Assembly: GCF_031432215.1 (NCBI RefSeq)
Contig: NZ_JAVKGN010000001.1
Coordinates: forward strand, 310,001 to 374,000
Source of the DNA: Halodesulfurarchaeum sp. HSR-GB
GTDB taxonomy: Archaea > Halobacteriota > Halobacteria > Halobacteriales > Halobacteriaceae
Reading direction: 5' to 3'
DNA length: 64,000 nt
The notes beneath the pieces were generated by a model, which had not been told where the DNA came from, searched no databases, and worked only from the letters and a program-made list of their open reading frames with translations. Positions 54,364 through 63,431 of this stretch are shown piece after piece. The translations under genes were made by a program, and so were the position numbers. Position 1 is the stretch's first letter. Every line of letters begins with the position of its first letter.

Positions 54364-54511
54364 TTCATTGCATTCGAGAACCTTACTATGCATAAATTTA
54401 ACCCTCACAAATCGGAGATGGCATAGCCCGTAGTAAATCAAAAACAGCGCCCGGCCAAGCGGTGCAAACGTCTCGGTCCCTCTACTCTGAGCAGTCCATC
54501 CACGTCCGGGA

Positions 54512-56026
54512 CTACAGATCGGGGTCGCCCAAATTGACGTATACGGACTTGGTCTGCTGGTAGTGATCGAGTGCTTCTTCGCCTAGGTCCCGCCCAATAC
54601 CGGAATCCTTGAACCCGCCATAGGGGGCATCAGGTAGAATGGGACCGTACTCGTTGACATAGACTAACCCTGCTTCGAGGTCAGCTGCCGCATTGTGTGC
54701 GATGTCAGTCGATTCAGTCCCCACCCCTGCTGCAAGCCCATACCGGGTGTCGTTGGCAAGTTCGATCGCTTCTTCATAGCTACTGAACGTTTGGATGGTC
54801 TGGACGGGGCCGAAGATCTCCTCCTGAGTAATACGCATCTCATTGTCTACGTCCCCATAGACAGTTGGTTCAACATACCACCCGCCACTGATCTCATCGG
54901 CATCGGGTGTGCCACCACCCGTGAGGAGATTTGCTCCCTCGGACGATCCGATATCTATGTACGATGTCACAGTCTCAAACTGCTCCTTGGAAGTTAGGGG
55001 ACCCATGGTAGTCTCCTCCAAAAGCGGGTCACCAAGCTGGTAAGATTCGGCCTTCTCCACAAACCGTTCCGTGAATTCATCGACGATATCTTCGTGAACG
55101 AGGGCGCGTGAAAAGGCATCACAGATTTCGCCAGTGCTATAGAAGATTCCGGATGCGACGGCGTCGACAACCTTGTCGAGATCCGCATCGGGGAAGACCA
55201 GGAACGGCGACTTCCCACCAAGTTCCAGCGTAACTGGAGCAAAGTGGCCTGCAGCAGCCTCCATGATTCCCTTTCCAACCCCAGTACTCCCGGTAAAGGA
55301 GACCTTTCGGATGTCCTCGTGCTCGGTCACTGCTCCACCGGTTACCGAGCCGGTCCCAGTAACGACGTTAATCACCCCGTCGGGTATCACGCCTGCTGAT
55401 AGCTCAGCCATTCGGACCGTAGTCAACGGGGTGGTGGCAGAAGGCTTCAGGACCGACGTGTTGCCAGCGGCGAGGGCTGGGCCAAGTTTCCAGGCAGCAG
55501 CCCACATTGGGAAGTTCCATGGCGTGATCTGACCAACCACGCCATACGGTTCACTTCGGGTGTAGGTGTGCACGTCGTTACGGGCCGGCACCTGTTTTCC
55601 ACTCTGCGTGCGAGCCAACGATGCATAATATTCGAGAGTATCTATCGCACCCAGAACCTCGCCCCGGGCATCACCGATCGGTTTGCCAGTGTCGAGTGAC
55701 TCGAGAAGGGATAGCTCCTCAACATGGTCCGATAGAACGTCGATCCAGTCAAACAACATCTCAGAGCGGTCGGCGGGATTGGTATTCGACCACTCCTCGT
55801 CATATGCGTCCCAAGCCTCGGCGACGGTGTCGTCGACGGTGTCAGAATCGAAGAGCGGGACTTCCACGATGGACTCGTTCGTCACCGGGTCCCGAGTTTC
55901 GATAGAGTCGTCAGTCTCAACGTGTGATCCGCCTACCCACGCATTAAATGAGCTGACCTCAGTTGCCCACTCCTGTGCGTTGGCATGCCTCTCTCTAACG
56001 GAGTCGCCCATATTACTGGGTTCCAT
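54512..56026 (-). CDS. Aldehyde dehydrogenase
   Basis: 504 residues (or 499 from the ATG at 56011). NAD site region PWNFPMWAAAWKLGPALAAGNTSVLKPS (about 167-194), the catalytic glutamate in LELGGKSPFL near 267, and catalytic cysteine in GEICDAFSRAL near 302. It oxidises aldehydes to acids with NAD(P)+. In this locus it most likely removes aldehydes made by the SDRs. Betaine-aldehyde dehydrogenases have a similar length, which would agree with the BCCT transporter, but specificity is not readable. Confidence 0.9.
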   Translation of the reverse strand: MEPSNMGDSVRERHANAQEWATEVSSFNAWVGGSHVETDDSIETRDPVTNESIVEVPLFDSDTVDDTVAEAWDAYDEEWSNTNPADRSEMLFDWIDVLSDHVEELSLLESLDTGKPIGDARGEVLGAIDTLEYYASLARTQSGKQVPARNDVHTYTRSEPYGVVGQITPWNFPMWAAAWKLGPALAAGNTSVLKPSATTPLTTVRMAELSAGVIPDGVINVVTGTGSVTGGAVTEHEDIRKVSFTGSTGVGKGIMEAAAGHFAPVTLELGGKSPFLVFPDADLDKVVDAVASGIFYSTGEICDAFSRALVHEDIVDEFTERFVEKAESYQLGDPLLEETTMGPLTSKEQFETVTSYIDIGSSEGANLLTGGGTPDADEISGGWYVEPTVYGDVDNEMRITQEEIFGPVQTIQTFSSYEEAIELANDTRYGLAAGVGTESTDIAHNAAADLEAGLVYVNEYGPILPDAPYGGFKDSGIGRDLGEEALDHYQQTKSVYVNLGDPDL

Positions 56027-56090
56027 GGGATTATGTTCTAACCAGGTGGTCCTTAATCTTTGTGTGTGGAAAATAGGAGCACGATAGGCA

Positions 56091-56900
56091 CTAGAGAGGT
56101 GCTTCCTCCTCCAATGTCTGCTCTAAGGAATCGACCACCGCGATCAGTTCGTTCGGTATCTTTTCCTGTAGAACCACCCCATCAACTCGATAAGCGGGAC
56201 CGGAGACACTAAGCGCCCCTAACACTCGACCATCGGGACCGTGGACTGCTTTACCGATACTGCGCATGCCCTCTGCGTACCCTTGATCGTCTACAGAATA
56301 TCCTCGCTCCGCTACCTGCTCTAATTCATCGAACAGGGTAGATTGGGAAGTGATCGTGTACTCTGTCTTCGCTGGAAGGCCCCATTTATTGATGATCTCA
56401 TTGACGCGTTCGGTCGGATATTCGGCCAAAATAGCCAAACCAGACGCTGTAGCGTGAATATAATAGTACGATCCGATCCTCGCCCGATACTCTTTCGACG
56501 GGGGCCCATCCGATGGCTCCTCGTATTTCACCCATTTGTGGTAGGACTCCTCGATTGTCGTCACACGCCCATGATCCTCGACGACGAAATCACACTCCTC
56601 ATCCGTCCGTTCAGTGAGTTCCCCAACTGCGTTTTTGATGTACTCGAATCCAGGCCACCGCTCCCTGGCGTACTCGCCGAGATTCAAGAATTTCAGACCG
56701 ATCTGGTACGTTCCGCCCTCTTTGATCAGGTAACCGGCTTCCTCCAGCGTATGAAGATGCTTGTGAGCGGTACTCTTTGCAATATCTAATGAAGAAACAA
56801 TCTCAGAAAGCCGTGCCCCATCTAACTCCTTGATCGTCTCAAGAATTCGAATAGATAATTGAGTCGTTTTGACCCGGTTATACTCTGATCCATCAGTCAT
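56091..56900 (-). CDS. IclR-family transcriptional regulator
   Basis: 269 residues. N-terminal wHTH (TTQLSIRILETIKELDGARLSEIVSSLDIAKSTAHKHLHTLEEAGYL, about 12-58) and an IclR effector domain (ARIGSYYYIHATASGLAILAEYP; RGYSVDDQGYAEGMRSIGKAVHGPDGRVLGALSVSGP). It likely controls the aldehyde dehydrogenase and SDR genes downstream on the same strand. A partial palindrome with TTATCCAAA lies directly between its likely TATA (TTTTTACC near 56923-56930) and start, suggesting self-regulation. Confidence 0.92.
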   Translation of the reverse strand: MTDGSEYNRVKTTQLSIRILETIKELDGARLSEIVSSLDIAKSTAHKHLHTLEEAGYLIKEGGTYQIGLKFLNLGEYARERWPGFEYIKNAVGELTERTDEECDFVVEDHGRVTTIEESYHKWVKYEEPSDGPPSKEYRARIGSYYYIHATASGLAILAEYPTERVNEIINKWGLPAKTEYTITSQSTLFDELEQVAERGYSVDDQGYAEGMRSIGKAVHGPDGRVLGALSVSGPAYRVDGVVLQEKIPNELIAVVDSLEQTLEEEAPL

Positions 56901-57323
56901 AGTTTATCCAAATCCAAGCATTGGTAAAAATGTTCGGCATCCGTAAACCACCGGATTCGAGAGATCGACAGGGATTCTAAGCGAGGAAATTCCGAGTCAT
57001 GGTTTGAATTTTTGAGTTTGTTGGCAAGGTCAACTCGAATACGACACAATGGGCATCAGCATGAATACCGTCGCAAAAACTCAGCCGCAAAGTGTTCCCA
57101 CAATTCGAACTATTAAGTTATGTGCGGCCAGATTTGAGTCAACGCCGAGGACTTGATATTCACAATAGCGGGCGTTATGTTGAATAAGCGCGTGAAAGCG
57201 GATTTGCTTCTATTGGCCGACACTCACCTTCACTGGTTACTCCCAGTCAGACCAAATTATAGGTTTTTAGATTTTTCAGCAATATATTTCAATTCGTGGG
57301 ATTAAGTAGCATTAATTATTACA
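56901..57323. other. Gene-free AT-rich stretch upstream of the IclR gene
   Basis: Contains the IclR promoter at its left end and no supported gene. The sequence mixes moderate GC (56930-57240) with an AT-rich block (57255-57320). Confidence 0.5.
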
Positions 57324-57560
57324 TCACGTTCGGTTTGGTTTTTGCTTATAAGTAGAGAGTTCCCATAGACAGAACAAAAGACAATCCTGTAAACCCCCCT
57401 TTTTGGAAATCAGATTGCTGAATGATGGTGATGCTTTATACCAATAGCCACGTTGGTTGTTGTTGTAGTTCACTCCGTTCGTAAAATTCGAATAACCATG
57501 GACTGCCGTGACGCCGCCCCATCGGCGAACGATGTCACTGTAAACTCGAAAAATGGCCAT
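57324..57560 (-). CDS. Short unassigned reading frame behind two palindromes
   Basis: 78 codons starting MAIFRVYSDIVRRWGGV, with no recognised domain and several N-rich stretches. Its first half is GC-richer than its second, and its codon use is unlike that of neighbours, so it may be the stub of a gene deleted downstream. I list it because two near-perfect palindromes and a TATA-like sequence lie directly in front of its start codon. It may well be untranslated. Confidence 0.25.
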   Translation of the reverse strand: MAIFRVYSDIVRRWGGVTAVHGYSNFTNGVNYNNNQRGYWYKASPSFSNLISKKGGLQDCLLFCLWELSTYKQKPNRT

Positions 57561-57563
57561 TGT

Positions 57564-57584
57564 TATCCAAACTAAGTTTGGATA
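57564..57584. promoter_or_regulatory. Perfect palindromic operator-like site 1
   Basis: TATCCAAACT and AGTTTGGATA are exact inverted arms around one central base. Size and symmetry suit a dimeric IclR-type regulator. Confidence 0.6.
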
Positions 57585-57610
57585 GAATTTGAGGGCAGGG
57601 ATTGGTTATT

Positions 57611-57633
57611 TTATCCAATCTAAGAATGGATAA
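57611..57633. promoter_or_regulatory. Near-perfect palindromic operator-like site 2
   Basis: TTATCCAATCT and AGAATGGATAA are inverted arms around one base with a single mismatch. Its centre lies 48 bp from that of site 1 and shares the TATCCAA..CTAAG core. The bases 57634-57716 hold nothing else recognised. Confidence 0.6.
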
Positions 57634-57716
57634 ATAACTCCCACCCGGGAGCCTTCAGACGCCCGACGAGGATCCAACTCTAAATTTTTACTTGGAGACC
57701 ACCGACGGGCCCGTCA

Positions 57717-58271
57717 TCACGATGAATCCAATTCGCGAAAGTAATCCTCAACCCGTATGGATTCTCCAGTTTTGTCGTTTATCAAACGGAGATCCGTATG
57801 GATATCCCATTTCTCTCCATCAAAATCATCGACGGTCTCGAGAATCTCCGCAATTATCGACTCCTCCTGGTTTAGAACTCCGCGGATGTCAGTGAGCACT
57901 TCGTTATGGGTCCGTGATTGCCGCTGTCGGGAGGTGTCTATATTGAGGACTCGATTCAAATACGATCGAACAGTCATGTGTTCGACCCAGTCTTTCCGTA
58001 ATTCGTCAATGTCGATGCCTTCCTCGCTTAATCGTTTCCTGAGTTCAGTCTCGGTTCGTTTGGAAAATTCATCGGGTTCGTTAAGGACTCGATATACATG
58101 TTCGGGTGAAAATGGTTTGTCCTGAAAGAACTGGCGGGCTATCTCTATGTTCACGTACGCCGCTAGATCCCGAAGCGCCTTATTTTGGTTTTCATATTGG
58201 TGTTTGAGTTCGTCATCAAGCCCCTCAAGATCGTACTCCTCTTTCAGTCGCTGGAGCTTGAGTTTTCTCAT
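57717..58271 (-). CDS. rdfA: Rod-determining factor RdfA-like protein
   Basis: 184 residues, charged and helical, without membrane segments: RLKEEYDLEGLDDELKHQYENQNKALRDLAAYVNIEIARQ at the N-terminus, then HVYRVLNEPDEFSKRTETELRKRLSEEGIDIDELRKDWVEHMTVRSYLNRVL. This matches the haloarchaeal RdfA family, required for rod shape in Haloferax volcanii. It overlaps the SMC-like gene by 4 nt, the pairing seen for this family. Family recognition is from memory of these conserved segments. Confidence 0.8.
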   Translation of the reverse strand: MRKLKLQRLKEEYDLEGLDDELKHQYENQNKALRDLAAYVNIEIARQFFQDKPFSPEHVYRVLNEPDEFSKRTETELRKRLSEEGIDIDELRKDWVEHMTVRSYLNRVLNIDTSRQRQSRTHNEVLTDIRGVLNQEESIIAEILETVDDFDGEKWDIHTDLRLINDKTGESIRVEDYFRELDSS

Positions 58272-60184
58272 GACTGAGCTTCAAAGGAAGGGGCGGTGAT
58301 CGTCCGTTTCTCGATCGCATCTGCCTCTTCTGGAAGAAGAGCCACAATAAGGTAGGGCGCATACTCACTGATGTATTCCAACAGTGCTTCTAATCGGGTT
58401 GCGTCAATCGCCTCTACAGAGTCAAATAGCATCAATGGGATCTCTTCATCGAGCCCATGGACAAAATATCCCGAGACCGAAATCATGATTCCAATAATTT
58501 CCCGTTCGGACTCGGAGAGTGTCGAAAGTGAGTCCTCATATACGGATCCATCTTCAGCTTCACGAACCACATGAATCGCGAATTCAGCCGCTTCTGGCCC
58601 GTTCTCCACGATACGCTCCAGCCAGACACGCGATATATTCTCGTACCCTAGAATGTCAATCAGATCTTCCATTTGCCCATTGAACTGATCCACAAGGTTT
58701 TGTTCGATTTGTTTGATCTGACCTCTTGTCTCGTCTAGATCGCGTTTCACCTGGCGCAATTGCCCGGCTACTTCATCCTTGTTCGCAATCGTCGCCTCGA
58801 GCTCCTCGATTGTTTCTTCGACTTGCTCTAGCTGTGCCTCTTTCTGTCCCCTGTCGTGCTGTAATTGGTTTAGCCGCTGGTATGCATCGGGAAGTTCACT
58901 TTCCCGAAGTTCTTCCGTGTTTGCTACTTGCTCCTGCAGGCCTTCAACCTCCTCCCGGAGGTTTGTAGCACGGGCATTGAGATCGGCTAGTGATTCCGTT
59001 TCAGCGTCAATAGCGGATTTGGTGTCCCGGAGCTCGTCCTCAAGCTGATAACGCTCCCTCTCATTTTCTTTGATCGATGATAGCTCCGACTTTACCGACT
59101 CGAATTCCTGCCTGCGGTTCTGTAATTGCTGATGTGTCTGTTTTCGAATGTCTTCCAACGTTTCCATTCGAGATTCGATCGTCGAGCGTTCAACTTCACT
59201 GCCACAGGTCCAACACTCAACCGTCGATCCACTCGGGTCAATCTGGCTTACCACCGTCTCGTCCGTTTCAAACGAATGAACGACCTCATCATCCTCGAGC
59301 ACTGATCGATTGTGCGATATAATGTCGCTCAGATCAGTTACCGTGCTCTGCAATTCGCTGATTTCAGAATCTAAGGCTTCTCGCTTGGTTTGTAATTCGG
59401 AACGCCGTTTGTCGGAGACAGAAATTTCGTCGAGTTCCGCCTCGATCGTTTGCCGCTCTTGTTTCAGTTGGGACAAGTTTTGTTCCGTGGCCTCGATTCG
59501 ATTTTCAACACGCCGCAAATCTTCACGACGATCTTCAAGCGCATTGAGAACTTCTTCAGCCGCATCAATCTCATCGGCTGTCGCTTTGTACTCCTCAATA
59601 TTTTGTTCAACCTCCTCGATCGTTTGCTCTATTTCATGTAACTCAGACTTGAGGCTCTGTTGACGGCTTTCTTTAGCGGGTAATTGGGCCTGTGCACGTT
59701 CAATTTCATCAAGCTGAGATTGTAACGAAGCGCGGCGCTGTTTGAGAGACTGTATTTCTGATTTGATTTCAGCAGTATCCACCCCGCTCATCAAAATATC
59801 TCTCAATCCGGTGCCTCCGCTTCGAATAGCAGTCCGAGCGGGGTTTGTCGAGAACAACGACACGTAGTTATCGACCAATTCTGATTTGTCAGTAAGTGGA
59901 TCACCCGTTCGAATCACAGACCCATTGGTTCGTTCATAGTCGCGTCTCATAGTTTCGCCATCAAACGACAGCGATACATATCCCACATTAGAATCCGTCT
60001 TAAGAGTGCCTGCTGATTGATCAGCACCCAATGCGGCAGCTACCGAACGGAGAAACGACGTCCGATTTGTTGCGTTTTTCCCCGACAAAATATTGATTCC
60101 GGGAGGAATTGCGGTGGTTAGTGAATTTATTCCACCGAGATTTTCTATTTCGATTTGGATAGAGCCATGAGTTGAATTACCCAT
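58268..60184 (-). CDS. Archaea-specific SMC-related protein (Sph-like)
   Basis: 638 residues: ATPase head, long coiled coil (about 140-300 and 340-490), central CxxC hook-like CWTCG near 326-330, then the second head half. The nucleotide motifs are altered: Walker A reads SGKNATNRTS (Arg for Lys), the signature is LSESER near 555, and Walker B is LMLFDSVEAID with Ser in place of the catalytic Glu. It probably does not hydrolyse ATP normally. It forms an operon with rdfA and may organise DNA or cell shape. Confidence 0.87.
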   Translation of the reverse strand: MGNSTHGSIQIEIENLGGINSLTTAIPPGINILSGKNATNRTSFLRSVAAALGADQSAGTLKTDSNVGYVSLSFDGETMRRDYERTNGSVIRTGDPLTDKSELVDNYVSLFSTNPARTAIRSGGTGLRDILMSGVDTAEIKSEIQSLKQRRASLQSQLDEIERAQAQLPAKESRQQSLKSELHEIEQTIEEVEQNIEEYKATADEIDAAEEVLNALEDRREDLRRVENRIEATEQNLSQLKQERQTIEAELDEISVSDKRRSELQTKREALDSEISELQSTVTDLSDIISHNRSVLEDDEVVHSFETDETVVSQIDPSGSTVECWTCGSEVERSTIESRMETLEDIRKQTHQQLQNRRQEFESVKSELSSIKENERERYQLEDELRDTKSAIDAETESLADLNARATNLREEVEGLQEQVANTEELRESELPDAYQRLNQLQHDRGQKEAQLEQVEETIEELEATIANKDEVAGQLRQVKRDLDETRGQIKQIEQNLVDQFNGQMEDLIDILGYENISRVWLERIVENGPEAAEFAIHVVREAEDGSVYEDSLSTLSESEREIIGIMISVSGYFVHGLDEEIPLMLFDSVEAIDATRLEALLEYISEYAPYLIVALLPEEADAIEKRTITAPSFEAQS

Positions 60185-60228
60185 ACGCGAGATATCTGTG
60201 CTGTGGATACTAAGATTTTCCCAAAATA

Positions 60229-60239
60229 GGATTTATACG
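60229..60239 (-). promoter_or_regulatory. Promoter of the sph-rdfA operon
   Basis: On the minus strand CGTATAAATCC lies about 45-55 nt before the SMC-like start, consistent with a TATA box and a 20-nt leader. Confidence 0.6.
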
Positions 60240-60960
60240 TCAAAGACGGGTCGACCACAAAAATACAGATTGAGTCGTTCAAATCTATCAAGAAAAATCC
60301 CATCCACCACACAGAACACCAAACCCAAAAATTTGCTAACCGGTAGAAAAGACGGCTATCGTTTATTTACAATAAAATTATGGTTAATCAAATATTTATA
60401 ATATCAGTTAATAGAATGATGGGCAAAAAGATGCGGCAACACGGCCTACCAAAACTGTCTTGTCTAGTTTCGATAGATAATAATTTGTGGGACTATGCTT
60501 TACGTTTAAGCTTTTGCTATGGCTAAAAATATAGTTTCCAAAGTTTAATAGAGCAAATTTTCATAATATGTATTATTTTCTTCACGCCATATTTCAAACT
60601 TTGTTTAAGTCATTGTTTCCTTTGTAAAATGCCATTCTATACCCGTTAATCGGGTTTTCCGCCGATTTTTCGAGTGTCCGTTCTTGCCTTTTTGTCACCT
60701 GCCATCAAAATGTTCTCCTTCATCATAAAACCGCACACGTACCAATTTGCAAAGTAATATTGTAAATTTATAATTCACCACATACATAACGGATCACCGC
60801 AGGGACAACCCCCCATCCCACTAATTCAACTCACAATTCAACATGATGGCAGATACGAACCCGTGATAAATGCTACAGAACCGATTTAAAACGATCCGGC
60901 TGAAAACCGCTCACCCATACCAAATCACGTGGGCTGTCTCCCTAACCCCATGTCCCCCAT
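60240..60960. other. AT-rich gap marking the right edge of the island
   Basis: About 700 bp, mostly low GC, without a supported gene. GC content rises again from about 60790. I see no tRNA, integrase, or repeat matching the left edge at 37.9-38.4 kb. Confidence 0.55.
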
Positions 60961-60973
60961 TGGCTCGCTTGCA

Positions 60974-61144
60974 ATGTCACAACAGGTCGAGTGCATCGTC
61001 GACGGCTGTCACGGTATCTGTGAAGGCGAAACGGAGGAGGAAGTACTGAGCGAGGTCGAGGCCCACGTGCAGGAGGCCCATCCCGACCTCACACTCGACG
61101 AGGAGACGGTCAGTGCCGTCAAAGCCGAGATCGAGACGGTCTAG
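60974..61144 (+). CDS. DUF1059 family small protein
   Basis: 56 residues from the ATG at 60974 (MSQQVECIVDGCHGICEGETEEEVL). Two cysteines (C7, C12, with C16 nearby) and the pattern EVLSEVEAHVQEAHPDLTL fit DUF1059, a small predicted metal-binding family. Function unknown. It is the first core-like gene right of the island. Confidence 0.78.
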   Translation: MSQQVECIVDGCHGICEGETEEEVLSEVEAHVQEAHPDLTLDEETVSAVKAEIETV

Positions 61145-61224
61145 AAGGAATCCCACGGCTGCGTCCCAGCCAGTTTTTCGACACAACCGGTTCTCATTAG
61201 GCCCTGGTCCGTGTAGACGAAGGT

Positions 61225-61434
61225 ATGACAGACACGGACGAGGACCTGCCGGCACTCACGATCACATGTGAAGCCTGTGGGACCGAGACCAGAGTCCCCT
61301 TCGACGAGGTCGAGGCGACAATCGAGGCGCACAACGAGCGTCAGCACGACGGGGAACCGGTCGCGGAGATCGACCCCGCCGTGAAATCCCGGCTCCAGGA
61401 CCTGCTCGCCGAGGAGATGGGGCTGCTCGACTAG
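61225..61434 (+). CDS. Small zinc-ribbon-like haloarchaeal protein
   Basis: 69 residues, acidic. A single CEACGTETRVPFDEVEATIEAHNERQH segment resembles half of a zinc finger (CxxC followed by HxxxxH at 36-41), so it may be a treble-clef-like C2H2 site. The end overlaps the converging hydrolase gene by 4 nt. Unknown function. Confidence 0.65.
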   Translation: MTDTDEDLPALTITCEACGTETRVPFDEVEATIEAHNERQHDGEPVAEIDPAVKSRLQDLLAEEMGLLD

Positions 61435-62180
61435 CGCCTCGCCGCGAAGTATTCGACAAGGGCCGACTGGAGACGTTCGTGTGCAGTTTCTCGTGAGATC
61501 GTCGCCGGACTGTCCCCCGGTTGGCCCGCGTAGCTGCCGAACTGCGTGTGATTGAGTCCCCCGATCCGATAGATCGTGGCGTTTTCCGGGAGATTCTCCG
61601 GGCGAAGCGCCGCTCTATCAGTCCCAAGCACCGTATCCCGAGTCCCGCCGACCGAAAGCACCGAGAGCCCCGTGTCCGCGATCGAGCGGTCACAGTACGA
61701 ACCGAAGAGAACCAAGCCCTCGACCCGCTCCGGGTTCGACGCAGCGACACGACAGGCCATCGCGCCACCCAGCGAGTGGCCGCCGACGTACCACTGCTCG
61801 ATCTGGGGGGTGGCTGCCCGGACGGACTCCGCCATGTTCGGGTCGAAGACCGCCAGGTTCAATCGCGGCCGAGGAACGAACACGGCGACGTCACTCTCGG
61901 CGACGACCGGGCCCATGACCGGCACGTAGGCACTCGGATCCACGCGGGCACCAGGGTAGAAGACGAGCGCAGCCTCGGGTGCGGTTTCGGCAGGAGTGAT
62001 CGCGTAGCCACCCTGGAACGATGTCACGTCGATCGCCGGGTTGGCGGCTGTCGCCTCGACGGCTCCCGACGGGGCCGTGTACGGCGTTCCGGCGAAGCCA
62101 ATCAGAAGCGCAGCGGCAACGACCAACAGGCCGAACATCCAGACGCCGAGGCGTTCCCAGTCCACGCGGTCGCGGCGCAT
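61431..62180 (-). CDS. Membrane-anchored alpha/beta hydrolase
   Basis: 249 residues. N-terminal anchor helix (WMFGLLVVAAALLIGFAG, 14-31). The nucleophile elbow is GGHSLGGAMACRVA (Ser near 135), an acid is probably in SVGGTRDTVL, and the histidine in GGLNHTQFG near 210. Dienelactone-hydrolase or lipase-like; faces outwards if the anchor is uncleaved. Substrate not predictable. Confidence 0.83.
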   Translation of the reverse strand: MRRDRVDWERLGVWMFGLLVVAAALLIGFAGTPYTAPSGAVEATAANPAIDVTSFQGGYAITPAETAPEAALVFYPGARVDPSAYVPVMGPVVAESDVAVFVPRPRLNLAVFDPNMAESVRAATPQIEQWYVGGHSLGGAMACRVAASNPERVEGLVLFGSYCDRSIADTGLSVLSVGGTRDTVLGTDRAALRPENLPENATIYRIGGLNHTQFGSYAGQPGDSPATISRETAHERLQSALVEYFAARR

Positions 62181-62261
62181 ACTGGCCCTTGGCGGCCGGC
62201 TGTCAAAATCCTACCCCGATTTGCGGGCATATTGAAGTAGCCTGGCCGAAAACGACCCACT

Positions 62262-63386
62262 ATGAACCCCCCGCGTGCCATCGTCCTGCTGCTCGCACTC
62301 GCGATTGCGCTGAGCGGTGGCGCGGGCGCGGTCGACGCTGGAGTGCTCGACACGACAGTCACTGGTCCGGCCGCGGCCACGACTGTCGACGGAACCCAGT
62401 ACGTCTGGGCCGACGAAACCCTCGAAATCACGGCCACCGTCGCGACCCCTGTCTTCGAGGACGCACGGGACTATCGACACTACGCCGTTCGAGTAACCGA
62501 AACCCAGGACGAGCACATCGGCCCCGGTGACGAGGCACTGGCCAGCCAGTCGATCGTCCTCCGCGAGGTCGACGAGCAGACCCTCTCGCTCACCCTCCCC
62601 GACGACGCGCTCGACAAGCCGGGCCCCGACTCGGTCGTCGTGGGCTTTTACGACGCGAACGGGGCGCTAATCGATAGCAGCGAAGTCGCGGTCACGGTGC
62701 TGCGAAAGACGAGTGACCGGGACGGAGACGGGCTGCAGAACAGCCAGGAGATCGACGGCCCCACTGACTTCCGCGATCCCGACACTGACGACGACGGCCT
62801 CGAAGACGGACCCGAGGTGACCAAATTTGGCACCGATCCCACCCGGAAAGACACTGACGGGGACGGGATCGACGACGCCCGCGAACTCCAAGTGGGTAGC
62901 GATCCGACCGACGTAGATACGGACGGCGACGGGTTGGACGACCGCCGGGAGATCGAGGATCTGCCGACGGACCCCACACTGGCTGACACGGACGGCGACG
63001 GACTCGACGATCGCCGCGAACTCGATCTGGGCACCGACCCGACCGAGCCTGACACGGACGGCGATGGGCTGAAAGACGCCCAGGAACTCGAACTCGGGAC
63101 CGACCCGACCGATCCGGACACGGACGAGGACGGGCTCCCCGACGGCTGGGAACTGGAACGGTTCGGAACCGATCCACTCACTGCGGACTCCGACGGCGAT
63201 GGGGTAACAGACGGCCAGGCGGCGGGCCACCCACCGGCAGCGTCCGGTGAGAGCGGTGACGGGCAACCGGCCGCGTCGAACTGGAGCTTTCCTGATTCCC
63301 TGGAGAGTGGCTGGGTCGTCCCCGTCACCGGACTCGTCGGAGCGATCGCGATCCGACGAGTCTTCGAGTGGGCCACGTTCCGGTAG
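62262..63386 (+). CDS. Surface protein with thrombospondin-type-3 calcium repeats
   Basis: 374 residues. Signal peptide (AIVLLLALAIALSGGAGAVDA). A beta-rich domain at about 25-150, then about seven acidic repeats of the form DTDGDGLDD..EL..GTDPT..D (150-305), which bind calcium in TSP3/OmpA-linked proteins. A polar linker leads to a C-terminal helix (GWVVPVTGLVGAIAIRRVF) as membrane anchor; no PGF motif. It probably stands on the cell surface stabilised by Ca2+. Confidence 0.85.
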   Translation: MNPPRAIVLLLALAIALSGGAGAVDAGVLDTTVTGPAAATTVDGTQYVWADETLEITATVATPVFEDARDYRHYAVRVTETQDEHIGPGDEALASQSIVLREVDEQTLSLTLPDDALDKPGPDSVVVGFYDANGALIDSSEVAVTVLRKTSDRDGDGLQNSQEIDGPTDFRDPDTDDDGLEDGPEVTKFGTDPTRKDTDGDGIDDARELQVGSDPTDVDTDGDGLDDRREIEDLPTDPTLADTDGDGLDDRRELDLGTDPTEPDTDGDGLKDAQELELGTDPTDPDTDEDGLPDGWELERFGTDPLTADSDGDGVTDGQAAGHPPAASGESGDGQPAASNWSFPDSLESGWVVPVTGLVGAIAIRRVFEWATFR

Positions 63387-63431
63387 TGCCGGAAGGCGAG
63401 TGCTCAAGGGGTTTTCCGCGGTAGCTAGCCC

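Noticed and set aside
62700-63220. Tandem repeats as a DNA-level satellite
   Set aside because: The periodicity comes from the protein's calcium-binding repeats within a good coding frame.
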